Positions 19,462-27,646 are shown, counted from the first letter of the stretch. The stretch is 64,000 nt of DNA from Pseudomonas khorasanensis (GCF_014268505.2 NZ_JABWQP020000001.1:248001-312000), one strand, 5' to 3'. A program made the numbers and translations. Notes: generated by a model from the sequence alone, not told the origin.

Positions 19462-21171
19462 TTAATCAGTGCTGCTTAAAGGTCCGCTCATTTCGGCGAC
19501 TTCTAGATTCTTCTCACCACCGCTCATCGCTCCCAATCCTCCCGCATAGGTCATTGAAAAACTCAACCCGTCATGGGGATCGGCTGACGGCGCCAGCCAT
19601 TCAAAATGTCGGGTATAGGTGTTGTAAACCTCCGCCGAGGGCCCATTGGTATTGCCGGTCCAGGCTTTGTCCAGAAGAGGATATTTCGGACTTGCAACCC
19701 ATGCGAACCAAGGCTGAAAGAAACAGCGCTGCATGACCGCACGGATTTGCGGTGTTAAGTGAACCTCTCCTCTTTGCGCCAGCGATTGAAGATATCTCTG
19801 ATAATTCCAACCCAAGCCGCCGTGCACCAAAAGGGAATAGATATTGGTAACTTTGACTGAGTAGCTGACCTGCGCAGCTTGCTGATCCGTGATGGTGATG
19901 GTCGTCCCACCGTTGCCCATTCCTGTGACCTTGCCGCTGGCGTCAACTGCCGCAATGGACGCATTCGACGACCTGTAGGTATAGGGCGGGGTACCCCCAG
20001 CAGCAGCGCGGATCTGTGTGTTACCTATGGCATCGACACTGTTGAGGTTCGGACAGTAACCACTTCTCACCATCACGCCATCCAGCACCATCTGCGTCGT
20101 ATCGATTGAAAGTTGCTGTGGCGTCACAGTCAGTATCCGAACGGTGGAATAAACCGGTGTCGGGTGGTAAAGGGATTGAGCATACAAGCGGCGACGGCCG
20201 AATGGGACGGTGATCGTGTGCTCCCAAGAACCCTCAATCAGACTGGCAGTCGCTCCGCCTTTAGACACGGCGCTCGAACCACTACCATCGAAAATCTCCA
20301 CTTCCTTCCCTTTGCTGGCGGTGCCCTTGAGTATCAGCGTGGTGCTGGTGGTACTGTCGCCATGTGGCACTTCGTTATTGTTGGCGTCCAATACGTTGGT
20401 GAGGGTCGGGGCCGGCAGATCTTCCTCTTTCAGGCGAATGTTCAGCTTTTCATCTGGCGAGTCACCATAATTACCCAATTGATCAGTGACCAAGAAATTG
20501 ACTGTGACCTCGCCGTCAACAAGGTCCTCAAAATCTGCGGTATACAGCGTCACGCTCGCGGGTGCTGAGGGATCTGTGACTTCCACCTTGAACGTTGCAT
20601 TGCCAACCTTTAACTCCACTACTTCGAAGGGTTCCTTGGTGGTGTAGCTCATTTCGAACTTGATGCCCTTCTTAGCCAATTCAGCGGTAACGCCGTTGGC
20701 AAGTACCTCAGGTGGGATAATCAGCTCAACGTTGGCGTGGGGGTGCAGATGGTGAAGCACTAGCAAAACATCCGATGGTTCTTTGTTACCGCCGGGCCGT
20801 TCCACAACGTACTGAAGCTTGTTAACACCGTTCACAAACTTGACCTGCGAGACGTGCAGTGCGACTCGGTCTTTTTCCGTACCGGGCTGGACAGTGTGGC
20901 TGTCCACGGGTGTCGTCTCGCCGTTGATAAACAATTCGACCGAATCGTACGCGGCCATTGGCTCGACGCCTCGGTTTAGTAGTTCAATCCATGGATCCAC
21001 CACACACAGCAGGCGTTTCGGAGCACCAGTGAAGAGACGTCTCGGAACGCCACCGTGAGCGAGGCTGGACGGCTTCACCAGTGTCACCCAGCCGGGTACA
21101 AATACTGGAAACAATTTAAAAATCTCAATCAGTTCGTCGGATTGGATGTTTATGGTTGACCGAGTGTCCAT
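19462..21171 (-). CDS. Ig-like (BIG2) domain protein, accessory
   Basis: Function unknown. 569 residues, starting at an ATG behind GAGGAG. No signal peptide or membrane helix is visible, so export, if any, would need another route. The first ~270 residues look beta-rich and Ig-like (for example LYTADFEDLVDGEVTVNFLV). A BIG2 Ig-like domain sits near residues 390-450 (SSNASIAAVDASGKVTGMGN, then GGTTITITD). The C-terminal ~120 residues, rich in Trp and Tyr (WNYQRYLQSLAQ, WTGNTNGPSAEVYNTY), resemble nothing I can name. It points against the flagellar genes, and its base composition is lower in GC than its neighbours, suggesting later insertion. Confidence 0.75.
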   Translation of the reverse strand: MDTRSTINIQSDELIEIFKLFPVFVPGWVTLVKPSSLAHGGVPRRLFTGAPKRLLCVVDPWIELLNRGVEPMAAYDSVELFINGETTPVDSHTVQPGTEKDRVALHVSQVKFVNGVNKLQYVVERPGGNKEPSDVLLVLHHLHPHANVELIIPPEVLANGVTAELAKKGIKFEMSYTTKEPFEVVELKVGNATFKVEVTDPSAPASVTLYTADFEDLVDGEVTVNFLVTDQLGNYGDSPDEKLNIRLKEEDLPAPTLTNVLDANNNEVPHGDSTTSTTLILKGTASKGKEVEIFDGSGSSAVSKGGATASLIEGSWEHTITVPFGRRRLYAQSLYHPTPVYSTVRILTVTPQQLSIDTTQMVLDGVMVRSGYCPNLNSVDAIGNTQIRAAAGGTPPYTYRSSNASIAAVDASGKVTGMGNGGTTITITDQQAAQVSYSVKVTNIYSLLVHGGLGWNYQRYLQSLAQRGEVHLTPQIRAVMQRCFFQPWFAWVASPKYPLLDKAWTGNTNGPSAEVYNTYTRHFEWLAPSADPHDGLSFSMTYAGGLGAMSGGEKNLEVAEMSGPLSSTD

Positions 21172-21364
21172 GACGCGCTCCTCACCCTGACGGGCCGGCA
21201 ATGGGGTGTTGCGCTATCACATACGAGGCTTTGAGCTTTGCCTACTGTCAGGTCTGACAGGTAAATGCCTGTTTCAGACAAGTGGTGATCTGCCGTGCGT
21301 CCAAGTCTTTTCGATGTACCGGCCCCACCGATGACTAGTCGAGTTGCCTGATTGAGACAACAAC
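21172..21364 (-). promoter_or_regulatory. Upstream region of the Ig-like gene with overlapping inverted repeats
   Basis: Contains a perfect inverted repeat CTGTCAG-GT-CTGACAG at 21245-21260. It overlaps a second, larger dyad, GTCTGA at 21252-21257 with TCAGAC at 21274-21279, so only one can form at a time. The site lies about 75-110 bp before the gene start and could be an operator or a leader hairpin. Confidence 0.4.
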
Positions 21365-21397
21365 ACCCGCCGGCCCGGTTGATTCGGGGCGGCGGGT
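21365..21397 (-). terminator. Possible terminator between the two accessory genes
   Basis: Stem ACCCGCCG / CGGCGGGT, 8 bp and perfect, GC-rich. On the minus strand it is followed by GTTGTTGT rather than a clean T run, so termination is only probable. It would separate the DUF6124-type gene from the Ig-like gene. Confidence 0.45.
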
Positions 21398-21420
21398 TTG
21401 TCTGTCTGAACAAATATCCC

Positions 21421-21504
21421 TGCAGGAGCAGCCGAATGCTGCGATCTTTGATCTTCCCTCTAAAAATCAAAGTCAAAAGATCGCAGCCTTCGGCAGCTCC
21501 TACA
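21421..21504. repeat. Second-family palindromic repeat pair
   Basis: Two facing copies of a unit reading GGAGCTGCCGAAGGCTGCGA or a variant of it, the left copy with GCAGCCGAATGCTGCGA. They are separated by an AT-rich spacer with AAAGATC / GATCTTT arms. The unit differs from the GGGAGCGAGC REP family but has the same size and pair layout. It lies just after the DUF6124-type gene. Confidence 0.75.
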
Positions 21505-21531
21505 GGGCGCAATGTTCTTTCGGATTGCGCG

Positions 21532-21891
21532 CTACTGCGGCAATTCCAGATTATCCAGCACGCGATTGACCGCCAATTCCCCGAGCATGATCAGCTGCGC
21601 AATGCCCATCAGTGCGCGGCGCTGCGACGGCTTGACCAGGCCGGCGAATTCCTGGGCGATGGTTTTGGCGGACGCGAGGGTTTCGCAGGCGTTGGCCAGC
21701 AGGTCTTCGTTTTTCGTGTCGGCGGTCACGGCGTACATCGCGCGGGGGCTATAGGGCGGCGGGGTGGAGCCGGGCGGGCAGAGGTAGTGGTCGAGGGCGC
21801 GGTCGGCGGCTTCGTGAAGTTTTTTCGAGTCGAGGGATTCGTACGGTGATGTGGGGTCGGTTTCGGGCGGGTTGGGTGTGGGTTTGATCAT
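21532..21891 (-). CDS. DUF6124-type small protein
   Basis: Function unknown. The 119-residue protein has the typical Pseudomonas pattern: a Pro/Thr-rich N-terminus (TPNPPETDPTSPYES), SKKLHEAADRALDHYL, a Pro-rich linker, then a helical C-terminus (LLANACETLASA, IMLGELAVNRVLDNLE). Families of this kind occur in several copies per fluorescent Pseudomonas genome. An AAGGAG ribosome site lies 7 nt before the ATG. The mRNA leader of about 250 nt is highly structured (separate entry). The family name is from memory of sequence pattern and was not searched. Confidence 0.7.
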   Translation of the reverse strand: MIKPTPNPPETDPTSPYESLDSKKLHEAADRALDHYLCPPGSTPPPYSPRAMYAVTADTKNEDLLANACETLASAKTIAQEFAGLVKPSQRRALMGIAQLIMLGELAVNRVLDNLELPQ

Positions 21892-22145
21892 GGTAAAGCT
21901 CCTTGAGAGATGGAGCCGTCAGCCTTCGCTGCTAAACGAAGAGGGTGGCGGCTTTACGCGGGTTAGCAGACCAGGCTCAAGGATCCCGGCGCACCGAAGT
22001 GCCCCACGCAAGCCGCCATAAAGAAAGACGGAGCCAGCGTGCCTTGAGAATTGCCGAGCTGCTAAACCCGGTCACTGAACATTCAGCGACCGACCCACCA
22101 TAGAACCCGACCTCAAAGCGCACAAGCCGGCGGATTCTGGCTTGG
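21892..22145 (-). ncRNA. Structured 5' leader RNA, candidate bistable switch
   Basis: Reading the minus strand there are, in order: hairpin 22144-22123 (CAAGCC arms); hairpin 22091-22070 (10-bp arms, one G-U); arm D CGGGTTTAGCAG (22070-22059); arm A CTCAAGG (22048-22042); arm B CCTTGAG (21982-21976); arm E CTGCTAACCCG (21969-21959); hairpin 21941-21924 (CTTCG/CGAAG) whose loop carries arm F TTTAGCAG; then arm C CTCAAGG (21907-21901), which contains the start of the ribosome site. D-E and A-B nest perfectly. B can instead pair with C (8 bp) and hide the ribosome site, and E can instead pair with F. I do not recognise it as a named RNA family. Confidence 0.55.
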
Positions 22146-22199
22146 CTGTAGGCAACGGCGCAAGGATTTGTAGCCTTTAGACCGTGTCCGAAGGTGTCT

Positions 22200-22219
22200 T
22201 TTAAACAGCTTCGTTTAAA
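22200..22219. promoter_or_regulatory. Palindromic operator-like site TTTAAAC-N6-GTTTAAA
   Basis: Perfect 7-bp inverted repeat with a 6-bp spacer, in an AT-rich patch just before the structured leader. It is well placed for a regulator of the DUF6124-type transcript. No clear -35/-10 pair was assigned nearby. Confidence 0.45.
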
Positions 22220-22249
22220 TCGAAAAAATGCGCCGCATTCGATGGCGTC

Positions 22250-22339
22250 TTCGCGAGCAGGCTCGCTCCCACAGGGGCCGTATTCCAAATGTCCGATTGG
22301 GAATGCATTTCAAATGGTGGGAGCGAGCCTGCTCGCGAA
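22250..22339. repeat. REP pair (inverted) before flhA
   Basis: Two facing REP units with core GGGAGCGAGCCTGCTCGC, 44 bp apart. They mark the right edge of the accessory insert, about 60 bp before the flhA sigma-54 promoter. Confidence 0.9.
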
Positions 22340-22402
22340 GGGGTCAGCCCAATCAGCCGATAATCCCAAGTAAAACCGCTCTATTTCATTCCCCGGCAAA
22401 AG

Positions 22403-22418
22403 TTGGAAGGCTTCTTGC
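22403..22418 (+). promoter_or_regulatory. Sigma-54 promoter for flhA
   Basis: TTGGAAGGCTTCTTGC has GG and GC 10 bp apart and an intact TTGC. It lies 63 bp before flhA, the first gene after the accessory insert, so the flhA-flhF-fleN-fliA block keeps its own promoter. Confidence 0.8.
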
Positions 22419-22480
22419 AATAGCCGCCGTGCGCCCGATCGGGGCGTCAAAAGTTTGCTTTAAAGGAACGGGGAAAACCG

Positions 22481-24610
22481 GTGGATCGCTCTCAGTTACT
22501 CAGCACTGCTCGCACAAACGTTGCCGACCTCAGTCGAGGCAATCTGGGCGTGCCGTTGTTGCTGCTGGTCATGCTGGCAATGATGATGTTGCCGATCCCG
22601 CCGTTCCTGCTGGACGTGTTTTTCACGTTCAACATCGCATTGTCGATCGTGGTGTTGCTGGTCTGCGTCTATGCCTTGCGGCCGCTGGATTTCGCCGTGT
22701 TCCCGACCATTCTGCTGGTCGCAACGCTGCTGCGACTGGCGCTGAACGTGGCCTCCACGCGGGTGGTGATGCTCCACGGTCAGGACGGTCACGCGTCCGC
22801 CGGTAAGGTGATCCAGGCCTTCGGCGAGGTGGTGATCGGCGGTAACTACGTGGTCGGTATCGTGGTGTTCGCGATTCTGATGATCATCAACTTCGTCGTG
22901 GTGACCAAGGGCGCCGGGCGAATTTCCGAGGTGAGCGCGCGTTTCACCCTCGATGCGATGCCCGGCAAGCAAATGGCGATCGACGCCGACCTCAACGCCG
23001 GTCTGATCGACCAGAACCAGGCCAAGGCGCGCCGTCAGGAAGTCGCCCAGGAAGCCGAGTTCTACGGTTCGATGGACGGTGCCAGCAAGTTCGTGCGCGG
23101 TGACGCCATCGCCGGCCTGCTGATTCTGTTCATCAACCTCATCGGCGGCATGGCCGTCGGTATCTTCCAGCACGGCATGACGTTCGGTGACGCCGGCAAG
23201 GTTTACGCCTTGCTGACCATCGGTGACGGTTTGGTGGCGCAATTGCCATCACTGTTGTTATCAACAGCGGCCGCGATCATGGTGACCCGTGCTTCCGGCT
23301 CGGAAGACATGGGCAAGCAGATCAACCGCCAGATGTTCGCCTCGCCTAAAGCACTGGCGGTGGCGGCGGGGATGATGGCCGTCATGGGCCTGGTGCCGGG
23401 CATGCCGCACTTCTCCTTTTTGAGCATGGCTGCGCTCGCTGCTGGCGGTGCGTACCTGTTCTGGAAGAAGCAAAACGCCGTGAAGGTCGAAGCGTTGCAA
23501 GAGGTCAAGCGTCAGCAGGAACTGCTGCCGTCGCCGGCCCGTGCCATGGAAACCAAAGAGCTGGGCTGGGATGACGTGACCCCGATCGACATGATCGGCC
23601 TGGAAGTCGGCTATCGCCTGATTCCGCTGGTGGACCGCAATCAGGGTGGGCAATTGCTGGCGCGGATCAAGGGCGTGCGCAAGAAGCTCTCGCAGGATCT
23701 GGGCTTCCTGATGCCGACCGTGCACATCCGCGACAACCTCGATCTGGCGCCGAGCGCGTATCGCTTGACCCTGATGGGCGTGATTTTGGCGGAAGCAGAG
23801 ATCTACCCGGATCGCGAACTGGCGATCAACCCGGGCCAGGTCTACGGCTCGCTCAACGGTATCAACGCCAAAGATCCGGCTTTCGGTCTGGAAGCGGTGT
23901 GGATCGAAATCAGCCAGCGCGCCCAGGCGCAATCGCTCGGCTACACCGTGGTGGACGCCAGCACCGTGGTCGCGACGCACTTGAATCAGATTCTGTACAA
24001 GCACTCCAGTGAGCTGATCGGCCACGAAGAAGTGCAGCAACTCATGCAATTGCTGGCCAAAAGCTCGCCGAAACTGGCGGAAGAGCTGGTGCCGGGTGTG
24101 GTCTCGCTGTCGCAATTGCTCAAAGTGCTGCAAGCGTTGCTCGCCGAACACGTGCCGGTACGCGACATTCGCAGCATCGCCGAAGCCATCGCCAACAACG
24201 CGGCCAAGAGTCAAGATACCGCCGCATTGGTGGCTGCCGTACGGGTCGGCGTCTCCCGCGCCATCGTCCAAAGCATTGTAGGCACTGAGTCCGAGCTGCC
24301 TGTGATCACCTTGGAACCAAGGTTGGAACAGATATTGCTCAATAGTCTGCAGAAGGCAGGACAAGGCTCGGAAGAGGGCGTTCTGCTGGAGCCAAGCATG
24401 GCCGAGAAGCTGCAACGTTCGTTGATCGAAGCGGCGCAGCGTCAGGAAATGCAAGGCCAACCGGTGATCCTGCTGGTAGCAGGCCCGATTCGCGCGATGC
24501 TCTCGCGTTTTGGCCGCCTCGCTGTCCCTGGACTGCATGTGCTGGCCTACCAGGAAGTACCGGACAACAAGCAAGTGACCATCGTTGCGACAGTAGGGCC
24601 CAACGGCTGA
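22481..24610 (+). CDS. flhA: Flagellar export gate protein FlhA
   Basis: Nonameric export gate component and chaperone-substrate docking platform. 709 residues, GTG start (VDRSQL, as in other Pseudomonas). About eight membrane helices fill the first 330 residues, including the FHIPEP loop region (AGRISEVSARFTLDAMPGKQ, then MAIDADLNAGLI). The large cytoplasmic ring-forming domain follows. Eleven bp separate it from flhF. Confidence 0.97.
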   Translation: MDRSQLLSTARTNVADLSRGNLGVPLLLLVMLAMMMLPIPPFLLDVFFTFNIALSIVVLLVCVYALRPLDFAVFPTILLVATLLRLALNVASTRVVMLHGQDGHASAGKVIQAFGEVVIGGNYVVGIVVFAILMIINFVVVTKGAGRISEVSARFTLDAMPGKQMAIDADLNAGLIDQNQAKARRQEVAQEAEFYGSMDGASKFVRGDAIAGLLILFINLIGGMAVGIFQHGMTFGDAGKVYALLTIGDGLVAQLPSLLLSTAAAIMVTRASGSEDMGKQINRQMFASPKALAVAAGMMAVMGLVPGMPHFSFLSMAALAAGGAYLFWKKQNAVKVEALQEVKRQQELLPSPARAMETKELGWDDVTPIDMIGLEVGYRLIPLVDRNQGGQLLARIKGVRKKLSQDLGFLMPTVHIRDNLDLAPSAYRLTLMGVILAEAEIYPDRELAINPGQVYGSLNGINAKDPAFGLEAVWIEISQRAQAQSLGYTVVDASTVVATHLNQILYKHSSELIGHEEVQQLMQLLAKSSPKLAEELVPGVVSLSQLLKVLQALLAEHVPVRDIRSIAEAIANNAAKSQDTAALVAAVRVGVSRAIVQSIVGTESELPVITLEPRLEQILLNSLQKAGQGSEEGVLLEPSMAEKLQRSLIEAAQRQEMQGQPVILLVAGPIRAMLSRFGRLAVPGLHVLAYQEVPDNKQVTIVATVGPNG

Positions 24611-24621
24611 GGTAGTGGTTT

Positions 24622-25962
24622 ATGCAAGTTAAGCGTTTTTTCGCCGCCGATATGCGTCAGGCCATGAAGCTGGTTCGTGATGAGCTGGGCGCTGATGCCG
24701 CCATCATTGGCAACCGCCGCATTGCCGGCGGCGTCGAGTTGACGGCGGCACTGGATTACAAGTTGTCGGCGCTGGCGCCACGGGTTCCGAACATGGAACT
24801 CGAAGACGAGCTGCGCAAGACCCAGTCGCGCATCGTCACCGCCCAGGCCGAACTGAGCCTGCGTGGCGAAGCCGATGGCGACACCAATCGTCAGCTGTTC
24901 GCCGGTTTGCCGATGACGGCGGGCCTGCCGCTGACCGCTGCCGAACCGTTGAGCGAGCCGACTTACACGGCCCCGGCGCGTCCGGCTCCGGCACCTGCGC
25001 AATCGTCTGGCGGTATTGATCCGCGTGCGCTGGACTCGATGCGTTTCGAATTGAACAGCCTGCGCGAGCTGATGGAAGTGCAGCTCGGCACCCTGGCCTG
25101 GAATCAGCTGCAAGGCAGCCGTCCGGCCCAGGCCAATCTGTATCGTCGTCTGCAGCGTATCGGCCTGTCCGGTCCGTTGTCCCGCGACCTGTTGGCGATG
25201 GTCACCGATATTGAAGAGCCGCGTCAGGCCTGGCGCATGCTGCTGGCGCACCTGGCACGGATGATTGCCGTACCGGAAGTCGAGCCGCTGGAAGAGGGCG
25301 GTGTGATTGCGATGGTCGGCCCGGCCGGCATGGGCAAGACCACCACGCTGGCCAAGCTGGCCGCGCGTTACGTACTCAAGTACGGCGCGCAGAACGTCGC
25401 GCTGGTGAGCATGGACAGCTTCCGCATCGGCGCGCAGGAACAACTGAAAACCCTGGGCCGCATCCTCAACGTGCCGGTGACGCACGTCGATCCGGGCCAG
25501 TCGCTGGTGCAGGCATTGGATCCACTGCTGCGCAAACGCGTGGTTTTGATTGATACTGCCGGCCTGCAAGCCAGTGATCCGGCGTTGCGCATGCAGCTTG
25601 AGAGCCTGGCCGGTCGTGGCATTCGCTCAAAAAATTATCTGGTCCTGGCAACCACCAGCCAGAAACAGGTTCTAACCGCCGCTTATCACAGTTACAAGCG
25701 TTGCGGGCTTGCCGGCTGCATCCTGACTAAACTGGATGAAACAGCAAGCCTTGGCGAAGTGTTGAGCCTGGCGATCAGTCATGAATTGCCGGTCGCGTAC
25801 CTGACCGATGGCCCGCGGATTCCGGATGATTTGCATCTGCCGCGCCGTCATCAACTGGTCAGCCGCGCCGTCAGCGTGCAAATGCAGGAAGAACCCAGCG
25901 AAGAAGCCATGGCTGACATGTTCGCTGATATCTATCACAGCCCGACCAAGCAGGTTGGCTGA
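24622..25962 (+). CDS. flhF: SRP-type GTPase FlhF
   Basis: Sets the polar site of flagellar assembly. 446 residues: an N-terminal B domain (QVKRFFAADMRQAMKLVRDE), a Pro/Ala-rich linker, then NG domains with G1 GPAGMGKT at residues 233-240, G3 DTAGL and G4 TKLDE. Works with FleN, which limits flagellar number. A GAGG just at its stop could serve a 35-codon reading frame before fleN. Confidence 0.97.
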   Translation: MQVKRFFAADMRQAMKLVRDELGADAAIIGNRRIAGGVELTAALDYKLSALAPRVPNMELEDELRKTQSRIVTAQAELSLRGEADGDTNRQLFAGLPMTAGLPLTAAEPLSEPTYTAPARPAPAPAQSSGGIDPRALDSMRFELNSLRELMEVQLGTLAWNQLQGSRPAQANLYRRLQRIGLSGPLSRDLLAMVTDIEEPRQAWRMLLAHLARMIAVPEVEPLEEGGVIAMVGPAGMGKTTTLAKLAARYVLKYGAQNVALVSMDSFRIGAQEQLKTLGRILNVPVTHVDPGQSLVQALDPLLRKRVVLIDTAGLQASDPALRMQLESLAGRGIRSKNYLVLATTSQKQVLTAAYHSYKRCGLAGCILTKLDETASLGEVLSLAISHELPVAYLTDGPRIPDDLHLPRRHQLVSRAVSVQMQEEPSEEAMADMFADIYHSPTKQVG

Positions 25963-25969
25963 GGTAATC

Positions 25970-26077
25970 ATGAACAGTTTTTGTACCTACATCGATGGTC
26001 TGCCACGCATTGTTCCGATCGGGAACGCGCAGCCAGTAATGTGGCCTCCGTCTATGCAAGACAAGGTAAAGAAATAA
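25970..26077 (+). CDS. Possible 35-residue peptide between flhF and fleN
   Basis: Short frame fitting exactly in the flhF-fleN gap. The ATG is 5 nt after a TGAGG ribosome site and the TAA ends 1 base before the fleN ATG. The peptide starts MNSFCTYIDGLPRIVP and ends MQDKVKK. No family recognised. Tight packing with overlapping signals supports translation, perhaps as a coupling leader for fleN; coding by chance cannot be excluded. Confidence 0.4.
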   Translation: MNSFCTYIDGLPRIVPIGNAQPVMWPPSMQDKVKK

Positions 26078-26078
26078 C

Positions 26079-26909
26079 ATGGGCAGCATGCATCCCGTAC
26101 AGGTGATCGCGGTGACCGGCGGCAAAGGTGGCGTCGGCAAGACTAACGTGTCAGTGAACTTGTCGCTGGCGCTGGCAGAGCTTGGCCGTCGGGTCATGCT
26201 GCTGGACGCCGACCTGGGCCTGGCCAACGTCGACGTTCTGCTGGGGCTGACGCCCAAGCGCACATTGGCCGACGTGATCGAAGGCCGTTGCGAACTGCGC
26301 GACGTGCTGTTGCAGGGCCCGGGCGGGATCCGCATCGTGCCGGCAGCTTCCGGCACCCAGAGCATGGTTCACCTGAGCCCGGCGCAACACGCCGGTCTGA
26401 TTCAGGCTTTCAGCGACATCGGCGACAATCTCGACGTACTGGTGATCGACACCGCTGCGGGCATTGGTGACTCGGTAGTCAGTTTTGTTCGCGCCGCGCA
26501 GGAAGTGTTGCTGGTGGTCTGCGATGAGCCGACTTCGATCACCGACGCTTACGCGCTGATCAAGTTGCTCAACCGCGATTACGGCATGAACCGCTTCCGC
26601 GTGCTGGCCAACATGGCGCAGAGCCCGCAGGAAGGGCGCAACCTGTTCGCCAAGTTGACCAAGGTCACGGACCGCTTCCTGGACGTCGCCCTGCAATATG
26701 TCGGCGCCGTCCCGTATGACGAAAGCGTGCGTAAAGCCGTGCAGAAACAGCGCGCCGTTTACGAAGCCTTTCCCCGTTCCAAGTGCGCGCTGGCCTTCAA
26801 GGCGATTGCGCAGAAAGTCGACACATGGCCGTTGCCGGCCAACCCGCGCGGCCATCTCGAGTTTTTCGTCGAGCGCCTCGTGCAGCAAACCGCAGGGCCT
26901 GTGATATGA
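26079..26909 (+). CDS. fleN: MinD-like ATPase FleN (FlhG)
   Basis: ATPase that binds FleQ and restrains flagellar number. 276 residues with the deviant Walker A GGKGGVGKT at residues 14-22, LLDADLGLANVDVLLGL switch region and VIDTAAG Walker B. A membrane-binding helix is expected at the C-terminus. The start MGSMHPVQVIAVTGG fits known FleN proteins. ATGA overlap with fliA. Confidence 0.97.
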   Translation: MGSMHPVQVIAVTGGKGGVGKTNVSVNLSLALAELGRRVMLLDADLGLANVDVLLGLTPKRTLADVIEGRCELRDVLLQGPGGIRIVPAASGTQSMVHLSPAQHAGLIQAFSDIGDNLDVLVIDTAAGIGDSVVSFVRAAQEVLLVVCDEPTSITDAYALIKLLNRDYGMNRFRVLANMAQSPQEGRNLFAKLTKVTDRFLDVALQYVGAVPYDESVRKAVQKQRAVYEAFPRSKCALAFKAIAQKVDTWPLPANPRGHLEFFVERLVQQTAGPVI

Positions 26910-27646
26910 CCGCCAGTGGCATGAATCTTTACAAGAAGTCGGCGCGTGACGCGCAGTACGAGCTGATCGAGCGTTACGCGCCATTGGTCAAACGCATTGC
27001 CTACCACTTGCTGGCGCGATTGCCGGCCAGTGTGCAGGTCGAAGACCTGATCCAGGCCGGCATGATCGGTCTGCTTGAAGTCTCGACCAAATACGACGCC
27101 AGCAAAGGCGCCAGTTTTGAAACGTACGCGGGCATTCGAATCCGCGGCGCGATGCTCGACGAAGTGCGCAAAGGGGATTGGGCGCCACGCTCGGTTCACC
27201 GCAATACCCGGATGGTCAGCGACGCGATTCGCTCGATTGAAGCTAAAACCGGTCGTGACGCTAAAGATCACGAGGTTGCGGCCGAACTCCAATTGAGTCT
27301 CGACGATTATTACGGGATTTTGAATGACACCCTGGGCAGCCGCCTCTTCAGTTTCGACGACCTCTTGCAGGACGGCGAACACGAAGGGCTGCACGAGGAT
27401 GGCGCCAGTGCTCATATGGAGCCGTCACGCGATCTGGAAGATGAACGCTTCCAGGCGGCGCTGGCGGACGCGATTGCCAATTTGCCGGAGCGTGAGCGAC
27501 TGGTCTTGGCGCTGTACTACGACGAAGAGCTGAACCTCAAGGAAATCGGTGAAGTCCTTGGCGTCAGTGAATCGCGGGTCAGCCAGTTACACAGCCAGTG
27601 CGCGGCCCGCTTGCGGGGGCGTTTGGGGGAGTGGCGAGCGCGCTGA
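26906..27646 (+). CDS. fliA: Sigma factor FliA (sigma-28)
   Basis: RNA polymerase sigma factor for flagellin, late motility and some chemotaxis genes; held by anti-sigma FlgM. 246 residues with region 2 (VEDLIQAGMIGLLEVSTKYD, then GASFETYAGIRIRGAMLDEV), region 3 and region 4 helix-turn-helix (NLKEIGEVLGVSESRVSQLH). The ATG that overlaps the fleN stop was chosen; the longer upstream frame lies inside fleN. Confidence 0.97.
   Translation: MTASGMNLYKKSARDAQYELIERYAPLVKRIAYHLLARLPASVQVEDLIQAGMIGLLEVSTKYDASKGASFETYAGIRIRGAMLDEVRKGDWAPRSVHRNTRMVSDAIRSIEAKTGRDAKDHEVAAELQLSLDDYYGILNDTLGSRLFSFDDLLQDGEHEGLHEDGASAHMEPSRDLEDERFQAALADAIANLPERERLVLALYYDEELNLKEIGEVLGVSESRVSQLHSQCAARLRGRLGEWRAR

Noticed and set aside
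22357..22364. GCCGATAA as a sigma-28 -10 before flhA
   Set aside because: No TAAA-type -35 at the right distance, while a good sigma-54 site is closer to the gene.
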